Source: Miniphocaeibacter massiliensis
Lineage (GTDB): Bacteria > Bacillota > Clostridia > Tissierellales > Peptoniphilaceae
Length of the DNA stretch: 44,083 nt
Direction: 5' to 3'
NCBI RefSeq assembly: GCF_900232905.1
Contig: NZ_OCTQ01000008.1
Location: forward strand, 1-44,083
In this document: piece by piece, positions 19,720-27,429 of the stretch
How the letters are laid out: each line of letters begins with the position of its first letter
Position numbering within the stretch: position 1 is the first letter of the stretch
Notes under the pieces: generated by a model
Database searches by the model: none
Told to the model about the DNA's origin: nothing
The model's input: only the letters and a program-made list of their open reading frames with translations
Made by a program: the position numbers and the translations under genes

Positions 19720-19875
19720 AATCCACCTCATACTTTTTCACGGTTTATTTTACCACTTATTAACTATATATACAAATAAAATCTCTAAAAATAGCATTTT
19801 AACAATACTTCTATTTTTCCGTTTTATTAATATTATTATAATTCAATTAGCAAATACACTTACGATTTTAACATA

Positions 19876-19910
19876 AAAAAGACATTTCTTAAAATAAGAA
19901 ATATCTTTTT
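19876..19910 (-). terminator. Terminator of the aspartate kinase transcript
   Basis: GATATTTCTT/AAGAAATGTC (minus strand) is followed by T6, just after the small membrane-protein gene. A run of A on the other side might also serve the opposite strand. Confidence 0.75.
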
Positions 19911-19923
19911 TATAATATATTTT

Positions 19924-20082
19924 TTATTGTTTATTTTTGTAATTTAAATATAGTCTATAGATAATAGCTGCCGCTATTATTATTACCGCTATTTGAAATA
20001 ATAAACCTACAATTGATACTACTATAGATAACAAGATTATAGCAATTATTACAACTGCTATAATGGCTAAAATATTATACAT
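19924..20082 (-). CDS. Small membrane protein (52 residues) downstream of aspartate kinase
   Basis: The frame from ATG 20082 to TAA 19924 encodes 52 residues: MYNILA, then a nearly continuous hydrophobic stretch of about 35 Ile/Val/Leu/Ala residues, then a basic tail RLYLNYKNKQ. That is one long or two short membrane helices with a positive C-terminus. AAGGA lies about 10 nt upstream, and the start is one base after the aspartate kinase stop. A terminator follows at once. The position in an operon and the clean membrane profile argue that it is real; the function is unknown. Confidence 0.7.
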   Translation of the reverse strand: MYNILAIIAVVIIAIILLSIVVSIVGLLFQIAVIIIAAAIIYRLYLNYKNKQ

Positions 20083-20083
20083 T

Positions 20084-21415
20084 CTATTTTTCCTTATCTC
20101 CTAAAAAAGTTTCATATACTGCCCTTATAGCTTTTTCATAATCATCATCAGAAATACCAACAATTATATTTACCTCACTAGATCCTTGTACTATAAGTTT
20201 AACATTTATTCCCGCTCTCGCGAGTCCTGTAAACAATGTAGCAGATGTTCCTGAAGTATTTTTCATTCCATGTCCAACAACGGTTATTAATGAAATATTC
20301 TTTGTATATCCTACTGAATCGGGCTTACATATTAACTTTATATCGTCAATTATATCTTTAACTTTTGGCTCTTCTACATTATCATCAATTATTAAAGATA
20401 TTGAATCTATAGAAGATGGCATATGTTCTAAATATATATCATAGGATTCTAAAATTGACATTAACTTTCTATGAAAACTTTTATCTTGATTCAACTTTAC
20501 TTTTTCAATATATATTACAGTAAAATTCTTTCTTCCCGCAATACCTGTAACCCATGTTGAATCATTTCCTAAACTTGCTTCATCAACAATAAAAGTTCCC
20601 TCATCTTCTGGTGCATTTGTATTTTTTATATTTATTGGTATTCCTTTTGAAATAACTGGAAATATTGCTTCATCATGCAAAATTGAAGCTCCCATATAAG
20701 ATAATTCTCTAAGCTCTCTATAAGATATCTTTGATATACCTTTTGGCTTACTAACTATTCTTGGATCAGCAATTAAAAACCCTGAAACATCTGTCCAATT
20801 TTCATATAGTGATGCTCCCACAAGTCTAGATATGATTGAACCCGTTAAATCTGATCCACCTCTGCTAAAAGTTTTTACTTTTCCATTAGGTAATGAACCA
20901 TAAAACCCAGGAATTACAGCATTTTCTACCCCTTCTAATCTTTTCTTTCCTATTGTATAAGTTATATCTGAATCAAAATTACCCTTTACATCAAAAAATA
21001 TTATTTCTTTAGGATCTATAAACTCAAACCCTAAATATTTTGATAATAATATTCCATTTAAAAATTCCCCTCGGCTTGCTATGTATTCCTTAGACGCTCC
21101 TTTTCCTAGTTCATTCAAAATATCATCAAAGTAAGGATCCAAATCTATTTCAATACCAATACCTTTAGCTATACCATTATAAACAGCTTTTATATTTGCT
21201 AAAACTTTTGAATAATCTTGTTCTAAATTAAATAAATCTTCTAGTATATATAATAAATCTGTTACCTTTGTATCATCTGGATATGACTTTCCTGGTGCTG
21301 AAGGTACAACAAATCTTCTTCTTTTGTCTGATTCTACTATTTTTTTAACCTTCTTAAATTGTTCACTATTAGCTAGACTACTTCCTCCGAATTTTACAAC
21401 TACTGGCTTTTCCAT
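20084..21415 (-). CDS. Aspartate kinase (monofunctional)
   Basis: This enzyme phosphorylates L-aspartate, the first step towards lysine, threonine, methionine and diaminopimelate. From the chosen start it has 443 residues: VKFGGSSLA at residues 7-15, FSRGGSDLTGS in the kinase core, and two C-terminal ACT domains (about 300-443; VVGHGM, GSSEVNIIVGI) that normally bind amino acid effectors. The upstream extension (TTG at 21436) is rejected because GGGAGGA sits just before ATG 21415. Class-III-like kinases of this type in Firmicutes are often lysine-sensitive, but the effector cannot be told here. Followed directly by a small membrane-protein gene. Confidence 0.92.
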   Translation of the reverse strand: MEKPVVVKFGGSSLANSEQFKKVKKIVESDKRRRFVVPSAPGKSYPDDTKVTDLLYILEDLFNLEQDYSKVLANIKAVYNGIAKGIGIEIDLDPYFDDILNELGKGASKEYIASRGEFLNGILLSKYLGFEFIDPKEIIFFDVKGNFDSDITYTIGKKRLEGVENAVIPGFYGSLPNGKVKTFSRGGSDLTGSIISRLVGASLYENWTDVSGFLIADPRIVSKPKGISKISYRELRELSYMGASILHDEAIFPVISKGIPINIKNTNAPEDEGTFIVDEASLGNDSTWVTGIAGRKNFTVIYIEKVKLNQDKSFHRKLMSILESYDIYLEHMPSSIDSISLIIDDNVEEPKVKDIIDDIKLICKPDSVGYTKNISLITVVGHGMKNTSGTSATLFTGLARAGINVKLIVQGSSEVNIIVGISDDDYEKAIRAVYETFLGDKEK

Positions 21416-21495
21416 ATATCCTCCCACTCTATGCAATTATTATTTTACCGTATTATATCATAATGATAAAAATAAGAACATATTTAATCTATTTT

Positions 21496-21865
21496 TTAAT
21501 ATTTATGTACTTTTTTATATCCTTTTAAATAACCTAAATTAATTCCTATATGTCTTATCACAAGGATTATAATAAAAACAACTACCCTTAACGCCTTCCT
21601 ACAAACTCCGAATAAAAATAAATCCATTCCTGATAAAGTAGCAAGGAGAAACTAGGGTAAATAAAAAGTTTTTATAAAAATTTTAATTAGTTGAAACCTT
21701 AAAATATCTAATGCAACAAATTTCATATAGTATCATAATTGAAAAAGCTAATATTAATAAAATATTCCAATATCCTACGTTTTTTATATTAACCCCCCTA
21801 AAAATCAAAGCAATTGTACTAACAATTACTTGTCCAATTCTTTCAAAATCCAAATCTCTCCATAT
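21496..21865 (-). pseudogene. Decayed gene for a small integral membrane protein
   Basis: Two hydrophobic segments lie in different frames. The first (21865 down to about 21700) reads DLDFERIGQVIVSTIALIF...NVGYWNILLILAFSIMILYEI...RYFKV and stops at TAA. The same frame then continues NFYKNFL. After a frame change a second part (21627 to 21496) reads MDLFLFGVC...VVVFIIILVIRHIGINL and ends KGYKKVHKY. From memory the order (YWNILL, then LYEI-x-x-IRYF, then FYxxFL, then FFLxG, then IIxLxIxHIGI) matches a family of roughly 160-residue uncharacterised Firmicute membrane proteins. The gene carries at least one stop and one frameshift, and its 5' end abuts the terminator at 21875. Confidence 0.6.
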
Positions 21866-21873
21866 TTATCATC

Positions 21874-21906
21874 TAAAAAAAGACTCAACTAAAAGTTGAG
21901 TCTTTA
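21874..21906 (-). terminator. Terminator of the D-2-hydroxyacid dehydrogenase gene
   Basis: AAAGACTCAACT/AGTTGAGTCTTT hairpin with a T-run on the minus strand. Confidence 0.85.
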
Positions 21907-21908
21907 AA

Positions 21909-22814
21909 TTATAAATTTTCCACTACAAATCTAACTGTTTCTTTTGCAATTCTTAAATCTGCTTCAGCTGTTAATGAACCAATATGTGGAGTAAGTGAAA
22001 TCTTTGGATTATTTAATATCCTTTCATTTTTAACTGGCTCATCATCAAATACATCCAACGCTGCTGCTTTAACTTTTCCACTGTCTATAGCATCTAGTAA
22101 AGCTTCGTCATCTACTACTCCTCTATTTGAATAATTTATAAAGAATACTCCATCCTTCATTAATTTAAATGTACCTTCATCTATAATATGATGGTTTTCT
22201 TCCCCTCCAGGTATGTGTAGAGAAATATAATCTGATTGAGTCAATAACTCATCCATTGTAACTGGTTCATAGCCATATAATTCTGTAGTAGAATACTTAT
22301 CATAGTAAATTACTCTCATACTCAAACTTTTGGCTTTTTCTGCTATTGCTCTAGCTATTCTACCAAATCCTACTAATCCTAAAGTTTTTCTAGAAATTTC
22401 TGTACCATAGTACTTTTCTCTATCCCATTCACCTTTTCTCATATTAATATTAGTTAGATGAATATTTCTAGATATAGTAATCATTTGTCCAATTACCATT
22501 TCCGCTACTGCATTTGTAGTTCCTGATGGAGTACTATATGTCCTTATACCTTTCTTTTTAGCATAATCAACATCTACATTGTCAAGAATTGCTCCAGCTC
22601 TTACTATTACTCTTAAATTTTTTGTTTTTAATGCCTCATCTATTACTTCTCTAGTTATCTTTGTATCATATCCTACAACTATACAATTTACTTCCTTTAT
22701 TAATTCCTTTAACTCATTTTCATTAACTCTCTTGTCAATTATTTCATGACCTTTTTTCGCTATTTGAGTTATGTACTGTTGTTCTAGACCATTTGTTATT
22801 AATACTTTTGCCAT
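21909..22814 (-). CDS. D-isomer specific 2-hydroxyacid dehydrogenase (phosphoglycerate dehydrogenase-like)
   Basis: This 301-residue protein has the two-domain fold of the D-2-hydroxyacid dehydrogenase family. It shows the NAD-binding GLVGFGRIARAIAEKA near 145, then a D-rich strand end (IYYDKYS), VDDEALLDAIDSGKVKAAALDVFDDEP with the catalytic Arg/Glu region upstream, and the C-terminal catalytic His in LTPHIGSLT. It lacks the C-terminal ACT domain of long SerA enzymes. It may be 3-phosphoglycerate dehydrogenase (serine synthesis) or another 2-oxoacid reductase; no serC or serB neighbour is present. It is monocistronic. Confidence 0.88.
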   Translation of the reverse strand: MAKVLITNGLEQQYITQIAKKGHEIIDKRVNENELKELIKEVNCIVVGYDTKITREVIDEALKTKNLRVIVRAGAILDNVDVDYAKKKGIRTYSTPSGTTNAVAEMVIGQMITISRNIHLTNINMRKGEWDREKYYGTEISRKTLGLVGFGRIARAIAEKAKSLSMRVIYYDKYSTTELYGYEPVTMDELLTQSDYISLHIPGGEENHHIIDEGTFKLMKDGVFFINYSNRGVVDDEALLDAIDSGKVKAAALDVFDDEPVKNERILNNPKISLTPHIGSLTAEADLRIAKETVRFVVENL

Positions 22815-23272
22815 TTATATATATTCCCCCTTATTGTAATTTATCTCTTTATTATATTATAACCCAATATCACTAAAAAAAACATTTTCACAATTTGAAT
22901 TTATAAATATATTAATCTATACTAAAAAAATAATCAAATTAAAATCATTTCTATCTCCATGTTAAAACTATCTAAATTACAATTATAAAATAAAAATTTT
23001 ATATTTTATTAATTCTTATTATACATCTTTAAAAATAAATATTATAAGCCTATTTATAGAAAACAGCTTAGTTAAATATTATACTAAAAATTATCACTTA
23101 ACAAAATGCACTTATATTTTTACAACAAAAAATATACACTTAATATTAATTAATAAAATTAAATTAATCTTTTATTTAAGAAATCGATTTTTCAAGATAT
23201 TTATATAGTTTTAATAAAAATACTAAATATAATCTCAATTCTAATTTCTACATTTTCATTAATTAAAAATAA
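22815..23272. other. AT-rich intergenic stretch without recognised features
   Basis: About 460 bp of very AT-rich sequence with stops in all frames. I see no open frame of note, no strong hairpin and no familiar RNA motif. It must hold the promoter of the dehydrogenase, but several TATAAT-like words make the choice ambiguous. Confidence 0.6.
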
Positions 23273-23917
23273 TTATTTAGTTATAATTCCTATACCACTA
23301 GATGTACCTATTCTACTTGCACCAGCTTTTATCATATCTATTGCATCTTCTCTAGTTTTTATACCTCCACTTGCTTTTATTTTCACTTTATCCCCAACAA
23401 TTTCTTTCATTAACTTTACATCATCTACTGTTGCTCCTCCTATACTAAATCCTGTTGATGTTTTTACAAAATCTGCTCCTGCTTCCATGGCTAGTTCACA
23501 AACTTTAACTTTTTCTTCTTCTGTTAATAAACATGTTTCAATAATAACTTTTACTAATGCTCTATCTTTAGATGCTTCTACTATCTCTCTTATTTCATCC
23601 TTAACATAAGGATATTTTCTACTTTTAATTTTACCTATATTAATTACCATGTCTATTTCTCTAGCACCATTTTGTATTGCATTTTTTGTCTCAAAAACCT
23701 TGCTTTCAGTCGTCATAGCTCCTAGAGGAAAACCAATAACTGTACAAACTTCTACGTTTGTATTATTTAATTTTTCATATGCTAATTTTACGTAACTTCC
23801 ATTTACACAAACAGATGCAAAATCATATTCTATTGCTTCTTTGCATAGTCTATCTATCTCTTCTTCTGTTGCATCTGCTTTCAAATTGGTGTGATCTATA
23901 TATTTGTTTAATTCCAT
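23273..23917 (-). CDS. deoC: Deoxyribose-phosphate aldolase
   Basis: It cleaves 2-deoxyribose 5-phosphate to glyceraldehyde 3-phosphate and acetaldehyde in deoxynucleoside breakdown. From the start chosen it has 214 residues: [12 protein letters not shown] at the N-terminus, [20 protein letters not shown] with the Schiff-base lysine, and [11 protein letters not shown] with the second catalytic lysine. Upstream extensions would run through the hpf terminator, and GGAG lies 8 nt before ATG 23917, so that start is preferred. No other nucleoside-catabolic genes are adjacent. Confidence 0.94.
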   Translation of the reverse strand: MELNKYIDHTNLKADATEEEIDRLCKEAIEYDFASVCVNGSYVKLAYEKLNNTNVEVCTVIGFPLGAMTTESKVFETKNAIQNGAREIDMVINIGKIKSRKYPYVKDEIREIVEASKDRALVKVIIETCLLTEEEKVKVCELAMEAGADFVKTSTGFSIGGATVDDVKLMKEIVGDKVKIKASGGIKTREDAIDMIKAGASRIGTSSGIGIITK

Positions 23918-23943
23918 ATCTTTAACTCCATAATTTATATTCA

Positions 23944-23973
23944 TAAAAAAAGGAACCAACTATGTTGATTCCT
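23944..23973 (-). terminator. Terminator of hpf
   Basis: Hairpin GGAATCAAC/GTTGGTTCC (with a T-G mismatch) followed by T7 on the minus strand, between hpf and deoC. Confidence 0.8.
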
Positions 23974-23986
23974 TATGAAATTCATA

Positions 23987-24520
23987 CTAAAACGCTGGCT
24001 CCAATAAACCATAATTTCCATCTTTCCTTTTATAAACAACTTTTACCAAGTCAGTTTCAGCATCTAAGAATACATAGAAATTATGTCCAACTAATTCCAT
24101 TTGTAAAATTGCCTCTTCTACACTCATAGGCTTAATTCCAAAAGATTTTACTTTAACAATTTTAGGAGCATCCTCGTCTTCTTTTTCTTCTATTTCTGGA
24201 ATATTTTCAAATCTTATAGTTTCTCCACTTTGATATCTTTTTTGTAATTTTGTTTTGTACTTTCTTACTTGAGATACTAATGCATCCACTACTCTATCTA
24301 TAGAAGTATACATATCATCGGTTGATTCTTCTGCCCTTAAAACCGTTCCTGAAAGAAATATTGTGACCTCTACTTTCCTTAGGTTCTTTTCTTGGCTATA
24401 TGTAACTTTAGCCTCCACATCTTCTTTGAAGTATTTATCTAGCCTACCTAGTTTCTTCTCAGCTACTTCCTTAAGATTTTCATTTACATTATAATTTTTA
24501 CCTATATGTTTTAATTTCAT
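23987..24520 (-). CDS. hpf: Ribosome hibernation promoting factor, long form
   Basis: This 177-residue protein (start at ATG 24520 behind GGAGGC) has the two parts of long HPF. The N-terminal S30AE/YfiA domain (about 1-100: MKLKHIGKNYNVNENLKEVAEKKLGRLDKYF, VEVTIFLSGTVLRAEE) binds the 30S decoding centre. After an acidic linker, the C-terminal dimerisation domain (about 122-177: VVKVKSFGIKPMSVEEAILQMELVGHNFYVFLD) joins ribosomes into 100S dimers in stationary phase. It stands alone with its own terminator; in many Firmicutes hpf lies directly before secA, here it is separated by four genes. Confidence 0.95.
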   Translation of the reverse strand: MKLKHIGKNYNVNENLKEVAEKKLGRLDKYFKEDVEAKVTYSQEKNLRKVEVTIFLSGTVLRAEESTDDMYTSIDRVVDALVSQVRKYKTKLQKRYQSGETIRFENIPEIEEKEDEDAPKIVKVKSFGIKPMSVEEAILQMELVGHNFYVFLDAETDLVKVVYKRKDGNYGLLEPAF

Positions 24521-24649
24521 ACATATGCCTCCTATTTCCAACGGTTTTTATACAAGATGTGTATCTTGTACTTAATATTATACCCATTTTAATTAGAAAT
24601 ATATATTTTAAAAATTTTTAAGTGATTTTAATATATTTATTCATAATTA

Positions 24650-24665
24650 AAATTGTGCACAATTT
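24650..24665. repeat. 16-bp perfect palindrome upstream of hpf
   Basis: AAATTGTGCACAATTT is its own reverse complement and lies 13 bp from the DnaA-box cluster. It could be an operator for a dimeric regulator of hpf or of the divergent exporter operon. Confidence 0.5.
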
Positions 24666-24677
24666 GTTAATTTAAAT

Positions 24678-24707
24678 TGTGGATAATGTGGATAACTTTG
24701 TGGAAAA
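24678..24707 (+). promoter_or_regulatory. Cluster of three DnaA boxes
   Basis: Two perfect consensus boxes (TGTGGATAA, reverse complement of TTATCCACA) abut at 24678-24686 and 24687-24695. A third, TGTGGAAAA, lies at 24699-24707, all in one direction and flanked by very AT-rich DNA. DnaA boxes occur in oriC, in DnaA-titrating sites and in DnaA-regulated promoters. dnaA and dnaN are not in this window. Confidence 0.7.
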
Positions 24708-24890
24708 CCTATTTTCACTATTATTTTTATGTTGATTAATTTATTAATAACTTTTTATAACTATTTTTTAGATATACTTTATATGTTATTTCTATAATAT
24801 TTTTGTAACTTATCTAATAATTATTATTTTTTCAGATTTTTAAATTGTCTTTAAATATAGTATTATATAATTAAAGATATGGAGTGTTTT

Positions 24891-25826
24891 ATGAATAATT
24901 TTTTGCATTTTTTAAAAAAAACTTTTGGTCCTAGGACTTTAAAAACAGCAGTTGCAACTACTTTATCTATATATGTAGCACATTTACTAGGTATGAATAA
25001 TCCTATACTAGCTGGGATTTCTGCAGTTGTTTCTATGACATCATCAGTATTTGATTCTTACAAAATAAGTGTTAATAGAATTTTGTCTACAATTATAGGA
25101 GCAATTATAGCTATTGTCTTTCAATATTTTGGAATAAAGAGTATGATTGCAATGTTTTTTGGAATAATATTAATAATAAATATTTGTAATTATTTTAATT
25201 GGAACAAATCAACCCCATTATCCTGTATTGTATTTATTATTATTATGCTCTATCAGCCAAGATTGTCTGACGATCCTAGCTACTACATGTATGCTTTCTA
25301 CAGAGTTACAGATACAACAGTAGGACTATTAATAGGTTTCTTTATAAATTACTTTATCTATCCACCAAATCGTCATCAATTTTTACTATCTACTTATACA
25401 AAAAGTTTAAAAGAATTTGAAAACTCTTTTAAACTTTTACTTGCAAATAGTAAGAATATAAAATTAGGCAATTTAATCGATGATATAAACGAAATAAATA
25501 CTGAACTAAAATCAATAAAAAACGATAAAAAATTATTTAAAAATAAAAACTTTAAAATATCTGATATATCTAAAATAAACAATGATTTTTATACTGCTTT
25601 TGGCTTAATAACTCAACTTTCAGAAAATGGTCAAATACCAAATATTAGTAATGAAAATTTAAAACTTATAAAAAATTATTTTGGTAGTAGTTCTGCTATA
25701 ATCTCTACAAATATAGACAAAGAATATGAACTGGCTTTTAATTATTATTTAGATGAATTATTAGAAACATTTTTTAGACTAAAAGAAAATATTAAAATTT
25801 TTGAAAAAAATATTGAAAAAATTTAA
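24891..25826 (+). CDS. Aromatic acid exporter family membrane protein (DUF939/ArAE-like)
   Basis: This 311-residue protein has about five transmembrane helices in the first half (TLKTAVATTLSIYVAHLLG, AGISAVVSMTSSVF, ILSTIIGAIIAIVFQYFG, MIAMFFGIILIINICNYF, TTVGLLIGFFINYFI) and ends the membrane part with YPPNRH. The second half is a charged, helical cytoplasmic domain. This is the layout of the YqjA/YgaE (FUSC-like) exporter family, whose substrates are poorly known. The start at 24891 (MNNFLHF) is chosen over 24879 because GGAG lies suitably upstream. It pairs with the next gene, 14 bp away. Confidence 0.85.
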   Translation: MNNFLHFLKKTFGPRTLKTAVATTLSIYVAHLLGMNNPILAGISAVVSMTSSVFDSYKISVNRILSTIIGAIIAIVFQYFGIKSMIAMFFGIILIINICNYFNWNKSTPLSCIVFIIIMLYQPRLSDDPSYYMYAFYRVTDTTVGLLIGFFINYFIYPPNRHQFLLSTYTKSLKEFENSFKLLLANSKNIKLGNLIDDINEINTELKSIKNDKKLFKNKNFKISDISKINNDFYTAFGLITQLSENGQIPNISNENLKLIKNYFGSSSAIISTNIDKEYELAFNYYLDELLETFFRLKENIKIFEKNIEKI

Positions 25827-25840
25827 TTTGAGTTGATAAT

Positions 25841-26710
25841 ATGTTTAAGAAAAAAGAAAATATAAATAATAATAAACAAATCTTTTTCAAAGATTTGTTT
25901 TCTCATATTAAACAAGATAATATTGCAATGTTATCTTCACAAACAGCATTTAACTTTGTTGTAGCTCTCGTTCCTTTTTTAGTAGTTGCAATAAACTTAA
26001 TATTGTTTTTTGCATCTTCAGAAATATTAACCATTCAAGAATATATTAACAAACTCCCTGAAGAATTAGCTAATATTGCAAACGAATTGTTTTATTTTAT
26101 CATTAACCAGAAAAGTACTAGTGCACTATCATTAGGTATTATAATAACCATATGGTCATCATCTAAAGGAGTCAAAGCTCTAATAAATTCTTTGAATAAG
26201 TCTTTTGAAACAGAAGATAATAGAGGATTTATATATAATCAACTAAAGTCAATTATTTTCACAATTTTATTAATAATTTTTATTATGGTTGCTTTAGGCG
26301 GAGTTGTTTTTGGCGACTTAATTCTAAGTTGGATTGTAAGTTTTTTTAAATTAGAATTAAATAACTTCTCTAGATCCTTAATATACTTTTTAAAAGCAAT
26401 TATCCCATTAATACTAATGATTTCTATATTTACATCAATATATTTATTTGGTCCAACCTTTAAACAACATAAAATACCTCCTTTTAAACCATGCTTTATT
26501 GGAGGTGTAGTTTCTACTATAGGATGCACAATTATAACGTATGCTTATTCATTTTATATTAATAACTTTGGAAATCTTTCATCAGTATACGGTCCTTTAA
26601 TGGGTATTATGATTCTATTCCTTTGGCTTAATTATACTGTTCTGATTATAATATTTTCAGGTGAAGTTGCGGCTACATTATTAAGACTAAATTACGATAT
26701 AAAAAAATAA
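25841..26710 (+). CDS. YihY/BrkB family membrane protein
   Basis: The 289 residues hold six predicted membrane helices in the YihY/BrkB pattern: QTAFNFVVALVPFLVVAINLI, the WSSSKGVKALINSLN motif, two central helices, YLFGPTFKQHKIPPFKPCFIGGVV, and YGPLMGIMILFLWLNYTVLIIIFSGEV at the end. The family was once annotated as ribonuclease BN in error; it is a membrane protein of unclear function. It follows the exporter gene closely and the pair ends at a strong terminator. Confidence 0.92.
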   Translation: MFKKKENINNNKQIFFKDLFSHIKQDNIAMLSSQTAFNFVVALVPFLVVAINLILFFASSEILTIQEYINKLPEELANIANELFYFIINQKSTSALSLGIIITIWSSSKGVKALINSLNKSFETEDNRGFIYNQLKSIIFTILLIIFIMVALGGVVFGDLILSWIVSFFKLELNNFSRSLIYFLKAIIPLILMISIFTSIYLFGPTFKQHKIPPFKPCFIGGVVSTIGCTIITYAYSFYINNFGNLSSVYGPLMGIMILFLWLNYTVLIIIFSGEVAATLLRLNYDIKK

Positions 26711-26737
26711 AACTAGTAGATACCTACTAGTTTTTTA
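26709..26737. terminator. Bidirectional terminator between YihY and the hyd operon end
   Basis: AAAACTAGTAG/CTACTAGTTTT hairpin with T6 on the plus strand and A-rich sequence on the other side, between convergent genes. Confidence 0.85.
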
Positions 26738-26989
26738 TTCCCCATAATGTTTACTATCTTTATTGTCTTTTTCATTTCCTCTTTTAAAATTACCTGTAGT
26801 TTTTGCCATTAATAACTGAGCTTCTACTCCTGATAAGTTATCGATTTTATCTATAAACTTTTTAGCTTCTTTTTTGTATAAAGTTTTTACTATTTTATTT
26901 TTCCAATAAATAAATACTTTTTCACCTTTGAATATCTTATATTCAAAAACCTCTTCTTGTAACTTACCTCTTTTATCTACATTTTTCAT
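26735..26989 (-). CDS. Small conserved-looking protein at the end of the hyd-mscL unit
   Basis: An 84-residue basic protein that I do not recognise. The first 60 residues (EYKIFKGEKVFIYWKNKIVKTLYKKEAKKFIDKIDNLSGVEAQLLMAKTTG) suggest a small beta-hairpin followed by helices; the tail is charged and polar. There is no membrane segment or Cys. It lies 7 bp after mscL and just before the terminator, so it is probably translated as the last gene of the unit. Confidence 0.75.
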   Translation of the reverse strand: MKNVDKRGKLQEEVFEYKIFKGEKVFIYWKNKIVKTLYKKEAKKFIDKIDNLSGVEAQLLMAKTTGNFKRGNEKDNKDSKHYGE

Positions 26990-26996
26990 TTTTATG

Positions 26997-27413
26997 TTAA
27001 TTGTTTTCTATTGGATTAGAATAACCCTCTAATTCTGATGTACAATTCGGACATCTTGTAGCTTTTATAGATATTTCTGATAAACAATATGGGCAACTCT
27101 TTGTTGTTACTTCTACCTCTTCTTCTTTTTTACCAAACATCTTATTTATAGCCTTAACCATTAAAAACATAAACAATGCTATTATTAAAAAATTTATAAT
27201 TGCTTGTAATACTCCACCATACGCTACTTTTGCTTTGCCTATTTTAAAAGACAATTGACTAAATTCGACTCCTGATATTGCCGCAGATATTAAATTAGTT
27301 ATTATTTCTACTATTTTCGTAACTATTTGTCCAAAAGCTCCACCCATTATAATACCTACTGCCATATCTATTACATTTCCACGCATGGCAAATTCTTTAA
27401 ATTCTTTTAACAT
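26997..27413 (-). CDS. mscL: Large-conductance mechanosensitive channel with C-terminal zinc ribbon
   Basis: MscL opens under membrane tension to protect cells from hypo-osmotic lysis. The 138 residues start with the N-terminal amphipathic helix (MLKEFKEFAMRGNVIDMAVGIIMGGAFG, including the conserved gate), with the second membrane helix at about 66-90. Instead of the usual short helical tail it ends in a zinc ribbon with Cys107, Cys110, Cys121 and Cys124 (CPYC...CPNC), a variant known in some Firmicutes. It lies 16 bp after hydF on the same strand with no terminator seen between. Confidence 0.95.
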   Translation of the reverse strand: MLKEFKEFAMRGNVIDMAVGIIMGGAFGQIVTKIVEIITNLISAAISGVEFSQLSFKIGKAKVAYGGVLQAIINFLIIALFMFLMVKAINKMFGKKEEEVEVTTKSCPYCLSEISIKATRCPNCTSELEGYSNPIENN

Positions 27414-27429
27414 CTTTACCTCCTTATTT

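Noticed and set aside
19708-19731. secA start at ATG 19731
   Set aside because: The ribosome site GAGGTGG lies between this ATG and the next one; MGFLKNLFG is the usual SecA N-terminus.
21560-21655. Apparent structured RNA with nested helices (TACCCT/AGGGTA and CCTTxCTAC/GTAGxAAGG) upstream of aspartate kinase, considered as a riboswitch
   Set aside because: The same bases encode hydrophobic segments that line up in order with a membrane-protein family, so a decayed gene explains the region better; no lysine riboswitch motifs are present.
21711-21899. Plus-strand 62-codon frame in the aspartate kinase / dehydrogenase gap
   Set aside because: No ribosome site, and it runs through the terminator hairpin and opposite the decayed membrane-protein gene.
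24678-24707. Calling this region oriC outright
   Set aside because: Only three boxes are seen, dnaA/dnaN are absent, and gene direction does not diverge cleanly; reported as a finding only.
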